This document shows positions 8,313 to 17,323 of a DNA stretch of 64,000 nucleotides, piece after piece. The stretch spans positions 1 through 64,000 of the forward strand of contig JAMOSO010000055.1 of NCBI GenBank assembly GCA_027063065.1, read 5' to 3'. Below the pieces are notes generated by a model. That model was not told where the DNA came from, searched no databases, and worked only from the letters and a program-made list of their open reading frames with translations. The translations under genes and the position numbers were made by a program. The stretch's first letter is position 1, and each line of letters starts with the position of its first letter. Source of the DNA: Planctomycetota bacterium (GTDB lineage Bacteria > Planctomycetota > JAMOSO01).

Positions 8313-10568
8313 ATGGCTAAACATTTACCGCTTATTGCTGATATGAATGAATTATTAGCATTGTTTCATAAATCGACAAATCTTCAGGCTTTTTTGCAAG
8401 AGATGGTTGAATTGGTTGCAAGGCATATTTCTACGCAGGTAGCTTCTATTTATTTTTTAGATGATGAACAATTGGTTTTAAAGGCCAATCATGGTTTAAA
8501 TGAAAAAGCAGTCGATGTATTACATATATCTATCAACGAAGGATTGGTTGGTAAGGCTATGTTGGATTTATGCCCTGTATTAGATAATCAGGCAAGTAAA
8601 AATCCCCATTTTAAATTGATTGATGGTTTGGATAGTCAGTTATACGATTCCTTTTTGGCTGTGCCAATTGCCAGGGGTTTAAAACGTATAGGTGTATTGG
8701 TTGTTCAGCGTGATATTACACATCCATTTGATGAATATGACACCTTGGCTTTAAGCGCTATTACATCTCAATTAGCTATGCTAATTGAGCAGACTCATTT
8801 GTTGATGAGCGCTGGTTTGCCAGTTAAAAAAACTAAGAGATGTTCAGAAATAATCTCCCGTAAGGTTGATGTTAAAACTGCTTCTCGTGGGCGAGCTTAT
8901 GGTAAATTGTCCCATGGTCGCAAGCAGTTGTGGCCACCAAGTTTGCCAAAAACTTTGCCAGAATTTGGTTTGGAAGATTTTAAAATCGCGATGGGTTTGA
9001 CGGTCAGTCAGTTGGAAAGGTTGCAAAAAAGAGTTGAAGAAACATTATCAGATGTTGCATCCTTAATTTTTACCTCTCATTTGTTGATGCTTAAAGATCC
9101 CGCTTTTGGCGGTAGAATGATTGATGAAATTCATGCTAATGTACATCCAGCCCAAGCTATTTGTAAGGTTGTAAATGAGTATCGTGGTATTTTTGCTAAA
9201 AGTCCTAATCCTGCTATGCAAGAAAAAGTACAGGATATAAGTGATTTGGGTGCGCGCTTAATTAATAATTTATTAGACGAACCAATGGCAGAGTTAAATG
9301 CTAATCACGGTATAGTGGTCGCAAGGGATTTGGCTCCATCGGATATTTTGACCTTATCTGCTGAAGGGGTTGAAGGTTTGGTTTTAATTGGCGGTGGCGT
9401 TACATCACATGTGGCAATTTTGGCTCGTTCGTTGCATATTCCATTGGTTATTGCTGATGAGAATAGTTTGTTGGATTTGCCAAATGGGGCAGAATTATTA
9501 ATTGATAATGGAGTGTTATTGATTAAACCAGATATGCAAGCTATTGCCGAGTATCATCAGCGGGTTAAAAATGATGGTTTAAATGATGACAAAATAAAGT
9601 GTGTAGGTCCTTTGTTTACTAGTGATGCAGTGTCGGTCAAATTGGACATTAATGTAAATTTAGTTACAGATGTTGAATACGCGAAGGATTATCATCCAGA
9701 TGGTATTGGGTTGTATCGTACAGAATTTCCATTTATGTTGCGTTCTGCATTGCCGACTGAAGAAGAACAATATCAAATATTTAGTCAGGTAGCACAGGGG
9801 GTTGGTAAAAATCCATTGACGATTAGGACTTTAGATGTTGGTGGTGATAAAATGATGGCTTATTACGAATCACCTAAGGAAGAGAATCCTTTTTTAGGTT
9901 TGCGTTCCATACGTTTTGCTTTAAAGCATCGCGAGTTATTTAGACATCATTTACGTGCTATCTTGCGAGCAAGTGTAGGTAAAGATTTAAAAATAATGTT
10001 TCCTGTTATTTCATCTATTGAAGAAATACGTGTAGCAAAACGTGCGGTAGTTGAGGCTATTGGTTCTTTGGTGGCTGAAGGGGCACCTTGCAATAGTAAG
10101 CCAAAGCTTGGCATTATGATTGAGGTGCCGTCAGTTTTGGCGTTGATTGATGAAATAGCTGCTGAGGTTGACTTTTTTTGTTTGGGAACAAATGATTTTG
10201 TGCAATACTTGCTATGCGTTGACCGTACAAATGAGATGGTGGCGGATTTTTATTGTTCGCATCATCCTGCTGTAGTTAGAGCTTTAAATATTGTGGTGAG
10301 AGCCGCTGATAAAGCTGGTATAGAATTATCGGTTTGCGGGGATATGGCACATAATGGGGCGTATATACCTTTGCTTATAGGTTTAGGTGTTAGGCGCTTA
10401 AGTGTTGACGGGGCTTATTTGTCATCGACGCGCAAAATTGTCGAAAGCATTAATTGTGCTAAGGTTAAAGTTATGGCGCAAAAGGCGTTAGAGTGCACGG
10501 TTATAGATGAAATAGCCGACTTGTTGAATATAGAAGAACGCTATCATATTGCTTGTAAACATATTTAG
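8313..10568 (+). CDS. ptsP: GAF-domain phosphoenolpyruvate-protein phosphotransferase (nitrogen-PTS-type enzyme I)
   Basis: The 751-residue protein has a GAF sensor domain (about 15-165), then a full enzyme I: the N-terminal HPr-binding region, the phospho-His swivel domain with GGVTSHVAILAR (His366), and the C-terminal PEP-binding TIM barrel with GLYRTEFPF, TLDVGGDK, FCLGTNDFVQY and the catalytic Cys675 in SVCGDMA. It takes phosphate from PEP and passes it to an HPr/NPr-type carrier; in other bacteria the GAF version senses nitrogen status and serves a regulatory PTS. All catalytic residues are present. No HPr or EIIA gene lies nearby. A second, membrane-anchored enzyme I is at 60.6 kb. The start has no ribosome site; see the promoter entry. 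Confidence 0.9.
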   Translation: MAKHLPLIADMNELLALFHKSTNLQAFLQEMVELVARHISTQVASIYFLDDEQLVLKANHGLNEKAVDVLHISINEGLVGKAMLDLCPVLDNQASKNPHFKLIDGLDSQLYDSFLAVPIARGLKRIGVLVVQRDITHPFDEYDTLALSAITSQLAMLIEQTHLLMSAGLPVKKTKRCSEIISRKVDVKTASRGRAYGKLSHGRKQLWPPSLPKTLPEFGLEDFKIAMGLTVSQLERLQKRVEETLSDVASLIFTSHLLMLKDPAFGGRMIDEIHANVHPAQAICKVVNEYRGIFAKSPNPAMQEKVQDISDLGARLINNLLDEPMAELNANHGIVVARDLAPSDILTLSAEGVEGLVLIGGGVTSHVAILARSLHIPLVIADENSLLDLPNGAELLIDNGVLLIKPDMQAIAEYHQRVKNDGLNDDKIKCVGPLFTSDAVSVKLDINVNLVTDVEYAKDYHPDGIGLYRTEFPFMLRSALPTEEEQYQIFSQVAQGVGKNPLTIRTLDVGGDKMMAYYESPKEENPFLGLRSIRFALKHRELFRHHLRAILRASVGKDLKIMFPVISSIEEIRVAKRAVVEAIGSLVAEGAPCNSKPKLGIMIEVPSVLALIDEIAAEVDFFCLGTNDFVQYLLCVDRTNEMVADFYCSHHPAVVRALNIVVRAADKAGIELSVCGDMAHNGAYIPLLIGLGVRRLSVDGAYLSSTRKIVESINCAKVKVMAQKALECTVIDEIADLLNIEERYHIACKHI

Positions 10569-10700
10569 CATATATTTAAATATTAATATAATATCTTATT
10601 AAATTACCAACGCTCTGACTATAAGGTTCTTTACGCGTAGTTTGTGCCAATATTACTATGCAAATTTTAAAAAAGTTACTAGGCAAATTTTGATAATCCC

Positions 10701-10728
10701 TTGACATTGTTTAAATAAAAACTATCTT
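10701..10728 (+). promoter_or_regulatory. sigma-70-like promoter of the GntR/LacI regulator
   Basis: TTGACA at 10701-10706 and TATCTT at 10723-10728 are spaced by 16 nt, about 35 nt before the regulator ATG at 10763. The remainder of the 10569-10762 gap shows no gene. Confidence 0.5.
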
Positions 10729-10762
10729 CATATTAGATATACGACATTTTAGGATTTATACG

Positions 10763-11887
10763 ATGAATAATGTAGAGAAAAAAATAAAGCAGGGCAAAAG
10801 GGACTCAGGGCTATTGATTAGAAGCTTTATTGTGGATAATTTTAAGCCTGGCGAGATGATTCCTGGCGAGGCTGAGTTAATTAATTCATTGAATGTTAGT
10901 CGTTACTCTGTATTAAAAGAATTAACATCCTTAGTGGCTGAAGGTGTTGTTGAACGTCGACAAGGTTGTGGCACGTTTATGTCTAAACGCGGTTCAAGTA
11001 TCAATTCGCATAATATAGCATTTATAGCTAATGAATTTGAAGCTCATATGAATATTGAGATTATGCGAGGTGTAGATGATTATTTGCGTGATACAGATTT
11101 TAATTTAGTACTTTTAAATAGTAATTTTAATAAAGAATGTGAAGTTCTTAATCTTGGAAAGGTTAGAGGTGGACGTTTTGGTGGTGTGTTGGCGATTTTA
11201 GATCCCGATGCAGAGTCTTTAAAGGAGGCTAGTTCTATAATAGATGACGGTATTCCTTTTGTGCAGATTGATAGAAGTTATAATGAAATTAACGCGCCTA
11301 TTATAGAGTCTAGCCATCAAGCAGGTGCGTACAAGGCTGTTGCGCATTTAATTGCGATGGGACATACAAACATTGCCCATATTACTTTTGTAGACCCTGA
11401 ATACTCGTCATTATCCTCAGTTAAACAAAGATACTTAGGTTATAAACAGGCTTTAGAAGATCATGGAATAGAGTTTAAAGAAGATTATGTAAAGCAGATT
11501 AATATTCTTGGCCCAGGTCGCAAATTACCTGACTGCATGAAAGATTTGTTGGGTTACGAGTCAATGCATAAACTTTTATCTATGAAAGAAACTCCAACGG
11601 CAGTGTTTTTATTGAATGACTCAATAGCTAAGGGTGTTTATAAGGCTATTAATAATCATGGTTTAGAAGTAGGTAAAGATGTTAGTGTCATCGGTTTTGA
11701 TAATGATATTTCAGCCCAGTATTTAAATCCTCCACTAACTACTGTAGAGCAGGCCTTTAGAAAGATAGGCAATCAAGCAATGCAATTATTAGAAGAAATT
11801 ATGGAAGGAAAATCGCAATCTAAAAAACATATCGAAATTCATGGTGAGTTAATTATTCGCGATAGCGTCAGAAGATTGACCAGATAA
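10763..11887 (+). CDS. GntR-type DNA-binding / LacI-type sugar-binding transcriptional regulator
   Basis: The 374-residue protein has a winged-helix GntR domain (about 10-75, with [20 protein letters not shown] and a wing ending RRQGCGTF) joined to a periplasmic-binding-protein-like effector domain of the LacI type (about 85-370; [32 protein letters not shown]). This architecture is that of AraR-like sugar-responsive repressors. It heads the glycan-use cluster running to 23.4 kb and is the likely local regulator, with a sugar from the target glycan as inducer. A clear AGGAT ribosome site precedes the ATG. Confidence 0.88.
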   Translation: MNNVEKKIKQGKRDSGLLIRSFIVDNFKPGEMIPGEAELINSLNVSRYSVLKELTSLVAEGVVERRQGCGTFMSKRGSSINSHNIAFIANEFEAHMNIEIMRGVDDYLRDTDFNLVLLNSNFNKECEVLNLGKVRGGRFGGVLAILDPDAESLKEASSIIDDGIPFVQIDRSYNEINAPIIESSHQAGAYKAVAHLIAMGHTNIAHITFVDPEYSSLSSVKQRYLGYKQALEDHGIEFKEDYVKQINILGPGRKLPDCMKDLLGYESMHKLLSMKETPTAVFLLNDSIAKGVYKAINNHGLEVGKDVSVIGFDNDISAQYLNPPLTTVEQAFRKIGNQAMQLLEEIMEGKSQSKKHIEIHGELIIRDSVRRLTR

Positions 11888-11924
11888 TTTATGTACTATA
11901 TTTTGTAAAATAATGAGGGTAAGC

Positions 11925-12578
11925 ATGGCCAAAAAATTAATAGGTGAGTTTAGAGGTAAATTTTTTACTCTAATAGAATTATTAGTAGTGATTTCTATTA
12001 TTAGTATATTGGCTAGCATGTTGTTGCCATCTTTAAAAAATGCCAAAGAAAAAGCTGTGCGTATTTCATGTATGAATAATTTTAAACAAATAGGCTTGGC
12101 ACTTGTAATGTATTCATCGGATTTTAGAAATATTCTTCCAAGGCCTGTTAGGTATGACACAAACTTGCGTGGACATGGTTATATCAATGCTAGTGGTGAT
12201 GATGGTGTAGGAGGATATGGTCTTTTAAGTAAAGAAGGCTATTTATCTGATGTTCATGCTTATAATTGTCCAGCGGTTAAAGGACATATATCTAGTTGGT
12301 ATGCTAATACTACTATGCGTATTGCATCAATGTCTGGCGGCGATAGGTTGGAATGGCATACATGGAAATATCCAAATAACGGAACTTACTGGTTATCGGC
12401 AGATTTTAATCCAACTGCAAATTATGATTACGGTACTTACGGTAGGGGAGCAAATCATAATTATACAGGTTTAAATGTTCAATACAGTGACGGTCATGTG
12501 CAATGGGAAATCCCCATTTGGGAAGCTTATGATAATAATAGATTTAGCTATTTAAACGGTCATTACGATTTACAGTAA
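11925..12578 (+). CDS. type II secretion-like pseudopilin (prepilin N-terminal cleavage/methylation motif)
   Basis: After a short basic leader, the protein carries the prepilin cleavage motif and hydrophobic helix [20 protein letters not shown], followed by [20 protein letters not shown], the pattern of PVC-group pseudopilins, and near the end a [15 protein letters not shown] segment close to the H-X9-DG motif of these proteins. Expected to be processed by a prepilin peptidase and assembled in the inner membrane/periplasm. The ATG at 11925 has GAGGG correctly spaced before it; the ATG at 11913 has none, so I choose the former (217 residues). It sits between the sugar regulator and secreted glycosidases, as is typical of Lentisphaerota glycan clusters; its exact role (secretion or surface attachment) is unknown. 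Confidence 0.85.
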   Translation: MAKKLIGEFRGKFFTLIELLVVISIISILASMLLPSLKNAKEKAVRISCMNNFKQIGLALVMYSSDFRNILPRPVRYDTNLRGHGYINASGDDGVGGYGLLSKEGYLSDVHAYNCPAVKGHISSWYANTTMRIASMSGGDRLEWHTWKYPNNGTYWLSADFNPTANYDYGTYGRGANHNYTGLNVQYSDGHVQWEIPIWEAYDNNRFSYLNGHYDLQ

Positions 12579-12614
12579 TAATTAATATAAAACACAATCG
12601 TTGAAAGGAAAAAT

Positions 12615-15284
12615 ATGATAAAAAGATGCTCAGTAATTGTTGCATTGATTTTGGTTTCTTGTCAGAAACCGCAAAATTTGCAAACGCACAAGATGCAAAT
12701 AGCCAAAGAGACACCTAAAGCTAGTTATGTAGTAAATCCAACGCAGATATTGCTTTTTGATAACTTAGATGGTCAATCTTTAAATTTAGTTGATAATACC
12801 GCTGGTAAAATTAGCGCCAACACAACATTTGTACCTACAAAATACAATAAGGGTTTTCTGAGTGGTGAAGGTGTAGGTAATCGTTGTATTACATATAAAG
12901 GCGAAGGTAATTTTAATCCTTTGCAAGGCACTTTAGAATTATGGGTGCAAATAGGTGATAAATTTGCAAAGAACAAGCACAATGAACATTTGGCTACTTT
13001 AAAAATAGATGACAATAACTGTATTGGTTTATATTACAATTTTAAAAATAATGCTTTAATGTATTGGATTAAAGATGCCGATACTCCAGGGCAAAATATT
13101 CATCAAAAAGAATTAAATACCTTTATGGGCGGTCCTGTATTAGATTGGCATGCAGGAGAAAGACATCATATTGCTATAACGTGGCAAAAAGATCATACAT
13201 TAATGTATATTGATGGCATAAGTGCGCGTTGGCAAAATTACCGTGGGCAATTATATGCCAAATTTAATAAAAACTCTAAAATTGAAATAGCTAGAGATAG
13301 TAATTTTATAATTGATGCGATTAGAATTTGGAATAATGCCAGAGCACCACGCCGCTTAGATAAAGCCCCTTCTTTGGCCGATGCCAATGAGGTTTTTAGT
13401 TATAAAACACATCCAAAAATTTCACAATTAGGTAGTGAAAACACCATTAATAATGGCAATACAGTTTTAGCGGTTGCACCTGCTACTGGATTGCCTTCGA
13501 TACTTGCGGATAAGCAAAAGAAAGTAGCATTAATTTGGGGTAAAAGTGATTTGTTTTTTAATAAAAAGAAAATACAAATAGATGCTGATGTTAAATATAG
13601 TGCTAATCAAATTACAGGTTCACTTAATTTGATTAATGAACCAGTAATAAAAGCTCATAGTAAATATATTCGTGATCAAAAAGGTATAAAGTTAGAATTG
13701 ATATTAGAAAACACCGGTGATAAAGTTTGGAAAAAAGATGTAACTATTACTTTTGATGCCTTGACTAAAGATAGTATGGGTTTTATGGCGCTCTCTGGTG
13801 CACCGTTTAATATGGTTGATGGCGTTGTTAGTTATTGCGGTACTAAACAAGGTAATCAGGTTGTAGGTAGCGCACATCCTTCGGCTTATATACCCATGGC
13901 AACTGTATATCAGTCGTCTAAAGATTATGGTTTTACAATAACCGAACCAATGGATACACCGGATTATTTGACCATTGATTTTGGTCATGATTTTCCAAGC
14001 GATCAACTGGCTATGATTAATCGTGATGTATTGATAAAAGCCAATTCACAGAGAGTTTTAACATATTATATAACTGTACATGCAGGTGATTGGCGCGCTG
14101 GATTAAAATTTGTAAATGATAAATTTCCTAAGACATTTCAATCAGTTATAAAAGACAATTCTAAAGTTGATGGAGGAATGGTAATAGGTACCAGAAGTGA
14201 CAAAGCCTTTCTCGATGGTGTAAAAGGAACAATTTATCGTGAAATTAGCGTAGAAAATCACGATCAAGTTGTTTTTGGTAATTGGGTTCCAGATAAACCA
14301 AATCGTAAAACATTAAAATTTTACGATCAGTTGTATAATCAAATAGACGATTTACATAGAGCCAATGTAGCAGGTTTACTTTATATACAGGCAAGAGAAT
14401 GTAAAAAAATGGATATGGCAAAAGAGCGTTTTGCCGAATCTTTATTGTATAATTCTAAGGGAGAAATAATAACCAGCTATGGATTTGGAGCAAAGATGAC
14501 TTGCGTAGAGGGTTCTGCTTGGTTTAAGCATTTGGTATCTCAATCTAAAGCTATTTTAACTAAAATACCTAATGGTGATGGCTTCTTTTTTGATAATTCT
14601 TGGGATAAAAAATATGCTAAAGTTATCGATGCAGTTGCAAAGGTAGCGCATGATAAAGGTTTGTTTTTTGTTACCAATGGTGGTTCGTCAAATTCAGCAG
14701 GAAGTGCAGATGCCATTATGATTGAAGGCACTCTTTATGCTTTACGTGGTTTAGCATATTTAGGATTGGCTCAGCCTGTTACTTTTGTACCGATTAATCA
14801 TTACAATAGCTATGGTATTGATGGTCCCGCCGAAGGTGTTATTGATAATTTTCAAGCTGATTTAAAGGGATGTTTACTATACGGTGCATACTACGGATAT
14901 AATTGGGGTGGCACAAAAGGTTTTGGTGAGGAAAGCAAAAAGATTTATCAAGATTATTTACCCTTGGAAGCTAATTTAAAAGGTAAGAAATGGTATTTAG
15001 TTCCTCACGCTTTACAAGTTCCAAATAATGTTAAAGCCAATATTTTTGAAAATGGTAAAGGTGAGTTAATTACATATATAACATCAGAAGGTTATCCATT
15101 TAGGGGTGATATTTTAAAACCATTTACAGTTTCTGTAAGAGTTCCTAATCGTGCGATTAAACAAGTGTTGATTCGTAGAATAGAAGATAGTAAAGAGACT
15201 CCAGTGGCATTTAAACGCAATGGAGATCGTATAGAAATTGAAGTAGTCAATCATAGTTCAATTACAATGTTAAAATTTAAATAA
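12615..15284 (+). CDS. large lipoprotein with LamG domain and putative TIM-barrel glycoside hydrolase
   Basis: The 889-residue product has a lipoprotein signal (LILVSC, lipidated Cys16). Residues about 45-250 form a LamG/concanavalin domain (LELWVQIGDKF, YWIKDADTPG, HHIAITWQKDHTLMYIDG) closely resembling the separate LamG protein at 19.5 kb. The C-terminal half looks like a TIM-barrel glycosidase: a strand with DGFFFDNSWDKKYA (candidate catalytic Asp), FFVTNGGSS and FVPINHYNSYGIDGPAEG, ending in a beta-sandwich-like tail. I cannot place it in a numbered GH family. It would be anchored in a membrane facing the substrate. AAAGGAAAAAT precedes the ATG, and Gfo/Idh and GH31 genes follow closely. 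Confidence 0.7.
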   Translation: MIKRCSVIVALILVSCQKPQNLQTHKMQIAKETPKASYVVNPTQILLFDNLDGQSLNLVDNTAGKISANTTFVPTKYNKGFLSGEGVGNRCITYKGEGNFNPLQGTLELWVQIGDKFAKNKHNEHLATLKIDDNNCIGLYYNFKNNALMYWIKDADTPGQNIHQKELNTFMGGPVLDWHAGERHHIAITWQKDHTLMYIDGISARWQNYRGQLYAKFNKNSKIEIARDSNFIIDAIRIWNNARAPRRLDKAPSLADANEVFSYKTHPKISQLGSENTINNGNTVLAVAPATGLPSILADKQKKVALIWGKSDLFFNKKKIQIDADVKYSANQITGSLNLINEPVIKAHSKYIRDQKGIKLELILENTGDKVWKKDVTITFDALTKDSMGFMALSGAPFNMVDGVVSYCGTKQGNQVVGSAHPSAYIPMATVYQSSKDYGFTITEPMDTPDYLTIDFGHDFPSDQLAMINRDVLIKANSQRVLTYYITVHAGDWRAGLKFVNDKFPKTFQSVIKDNSKVDGGMVIGTRSDKAFLDGVKGTIYREISVENHDQVVFGNWVPDKPNRKTLKFYDQLYNQIDDLHRANVAGLLYIQARECKKMDMAKERFAESLLYNSKGEIITSYGFGAKMTCVEGSAWFKHLVSQSKAILTKIPNGDGFFFDNSWDKKYAKVIDAVAKVAHDKGLFFVTNGGSSNSAGSADAIMIEGTLYALRGLAYLGLAQPVTFVPINHYNSYGIDGPAEGVIDNFQADLKGCLLYGAYYGYNWGGTKGFGEESKKIYQDYLPLEANLKGKKWYLVPHALQVPNNVKANIFENGKGELITYITSEGYPFRGDILKPFTVSVRVPNRAIKQVLIRRIEDSKETPVAFKRNGDRIEIEVVNHSSITMLKFK

Positions 15285-15298
15285 TAGGAAATTATCTA

Positions 15299-16315
15299 AT
15301 GACATCAAAAGTAACTACTGCAATATTAGGTGCAGGGCAACCTAATATTGCAACTAACCAGCACTTGCCAGCCTCTTTAAAGTCAGAAATTGTTGATTTG
15401 AGAGCTTTGTGTGATCGTTTAGAAACGGTTAAGGATTATGCCAATGAAGCAGGTGTAAAAGCGTACACCGACTATGAAGAAATGCTTGCCGATTCTGAAA
15501 TAGATATGATACAAATCGCTACGCCAGATCAGTTTCATTGTCAACATGCTTTAATGGCATTAGAGGCTGGAAAACATGTCTTGTTGCAAAAGCCACCCTG
15601 TATTAGCATGCAAGAATTGCAACAATTGCAAGACGCAGCTAAAAATGCAAAGGGTAAACTTAAAATTATCCTTAATCAAAGGCATACAAAGTTGACTAGA
15701 TCAATACACAAATATATTACAGATGGTGTTATTGGTGATGTTCGCGAAATTATCATTAAATTTCGTGGGCGTAGGTTTCCTATTGAAAATTTAGATAGTT
15801 TTTATTTTAAAAAAGAGTCAGGCGGTGTATGGTTGCATAACACTATGCATTGGTTAGATGAGGCTGTGTTGTATGCGGCAGAGATGCCAAAGACAGTTAA
15901 TATTTTATCGACTAAAAATGAAAACGGTATACCTCAGTGTTTGGGTGAAGGACCTAATTATTGGTCGGCAATCTTTCCAATGGAAAAAGTAACCTTTTTG
16001 TTTGAGTATAACACAATGCTGATGCATGAGGGTATGCCAGGAGGTATGCAACGTATTATTATAGGTACTGAAGGTGAAATTCGCCAAAATTATGGTTCTG
16101 AAGATTTAATTTTATACAAGAAGGGTTCAGACGAAATTTCTAATCTACCGCTATTAGATTCTCAATTAGTGGGTTTAGAAGATGTTATTGAGGCTTTTCG
16201 TCAGGGTATAGATGATTTTGCTAAAGAAATTATCGATGGTAAACAGCGAGAACCTAAAACTGAAGATTCACTAAATCTTTTTAAATTAATTTTACAAGGC
16301 TTAAACAATGAGTAG
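15299..16315 (+). CDS. Gfo/Idh/MocA family NAD(P)-dependent dehydrogenase
   Basis: The 338-residue protein has an N-terminal Rossmann fold (TTAILGAGQPN) and the family EKP-like motif as LLQKPPCIS (about 98-106), then the alpha/beta C-terminal domain with HNTMHWLDEAV, where the catalytic His region of the family lies. These enzymes oxidise or reduce sugar hydroxyls, for example at C1, C3 or C5. It overlaps the next Gfo/Idh gene by 8 bp, so the two are translated together and may act in sequence or as partners. Glycine spacing in the Rossmann motif is slightly atypical (GAGQPN for GxGxxG). Substrate unknown. Confidence 0.85.
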   Translation: MTSKVTTAILGAGQPNIATNQHLPASLKSEIVDLRALCDRLETVKDYANEAGVKAYTDYEEMLADSEIDMIQIATPDQFHCQHALMALEAGKHVLLQKPPCISMQELQQLQDAAKNAKGKLKIILNQRHTKLTRSIHKYITDGVIGDVREIIIKFRGRRFPIENLDSFYFKKESGGVWLHNTMHWLDEAVLYAAEMPKTVNILSTKNENGIPQCLGEGPNYWSAIFPMEKVTFLFEYNTMLMHEGMPGGMQRIIIGTEGEIRQNYGSEDLILYKKGSDEISNLPLLDSQLVGLEDVIEAFRQGIDDFAKEIIDGKQREPKTEDSLNLFKLILQGLNNE

Positions 16316-17318
16316 TTCTAAAAAATATAAAGTAGGTGTTATTGGGGTAGGTGTTTGGGGATGTCATAGCTTAGAACGTGAATTAGTGAAAACTGGTTTA
16401 TGTGAAATTAAAAGCATTTGTGGTGCTAATCAATTTGGGGCTGGATTATATGATGATGTTGAACAAGCATCAAAGGATTATGCCAATGAATTTAATGCTC
16501 AATATGTGGCTAATCCAGACGAAATCATTAATGATTCTGAAATTGATATTGTCTCGGTTATGACGGCCCCTTTAGTTAAGCCAGAGTGGCTGATTGAAGC
16601 ATTAAATAACAATAAGTATGTGGTTACAGACAAGCCTCTTGGAATGAATGTTAAAGATGCACAGGCTATTTGTGATGCCGAGGCAAGTTCTAAGGCGCAT
16701 GGTTTTATGTTAGGTGGTTATCATATAAGGCCGGCAGTTGCTAAATTAGTGGATTTAGTCCAGCAAAATAAATTGGGTGAGATTAAAGCTGTATCTATTC
16801 GTTTAAATTTTACAGGTGGTATTTATCCTGGTTTTAATCCAACTAAACAATGGGGTAGTGAAGTACCTGGTGGAGAATCTGTAACTATAGGATCGCATGG
16901 ATTATTAACAGCCATGAAGTTAGTCAATGCCGATATTGTAGATGTATATCAAGTAAGAAAAAACGACTTTTATCAAGAGTATAAAGATGCAGGCGTAGAT
17001 GATTATGCAATTTATAATGTTAAATTTTCTAATGGTGCTATTGCAAATGTAAGTGTTGGCCGTTTACCATATAAAATACCAAACGAAGATATTGTTATTG
17101 AGTTGACAGGTACAGATGGTTATGCGCATATTCAAGGCATAGATTTAACTGTATACCCAAACGAAGAAAATTTTACAGGTGTCTTTAATGGTGCTGATTT
17201 AACTTGTGAAGTTTTTAAACATTTTGTTAGTACAATTGAAAATAAAAATATTGCGCCTTTAACTACCTTTAATGAAGGTTTAGTAATTCAACATATTTTT
17301 GATAAGTTTAAAAAATAG
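16308..17318 (+). CDS. Gfo/Idh/MocA family NAD(P)-dependent dehydrogenase (second copy)
   Basis: The 336-residue protein has the Rossmann motif GVIGVGVWGCHS (GxGxxG intact) and DKPLGMNV at the family EKP position, with a C-terminal domain containing GGESVTIGSHGLLTAMKLV. It is distinct from its upstream neighbour in sequence, so this is a pair of different specificities rather than a recent duplication. It starts inside the previous gene (8-bp overlap) and is 5 nt from the GH31 gene. With the TIM-barrel isomerase at 22.6 kb it could build an oxidation/isomerisation route for released sugars; that is inference. Confidence 0.85.
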   Translation: MSSSKKYKVGVIGVGVWGCHSLERELVKTGLCEIKSICGANQFGAGLYDDVEQASKDYANEFNAQYVANPDEIINDSEIDIVSVMTAPLVKPEWLIEALNNNKYVVTDKPLGMNVKDAQAICDAEASSKAHGFMLGGYHIRPAVAKLVDLVQQNKLGEIKAVSIRLNFTGGIYPGFNPTKQWGSEVPGGESVTIGSHGLLTAMKLVNADIVDVYQVRKNDFYQEYKDAGVDDYAIYNVKFSNGAIANVSVGRLPYKIPNEDIVIELTGTDGYAHIQGIDLTVYPNEENFTGVFNGADLTCEVFKHFVSTIENKNIAPLTTFNEGLVIQHIFDKFKK

Positions 17319-17323
17319 AAAAT

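Noticed and set aside
8214-8324. 37-codon upstream extension of the family II pyrophosphatase frame
   Set aside because: It is hydrophobic/aromatic, unlike the family, has no ribosome site and covers the divergent ptsP promoter; the internal ATG at 8213 matches the known N-terminus.
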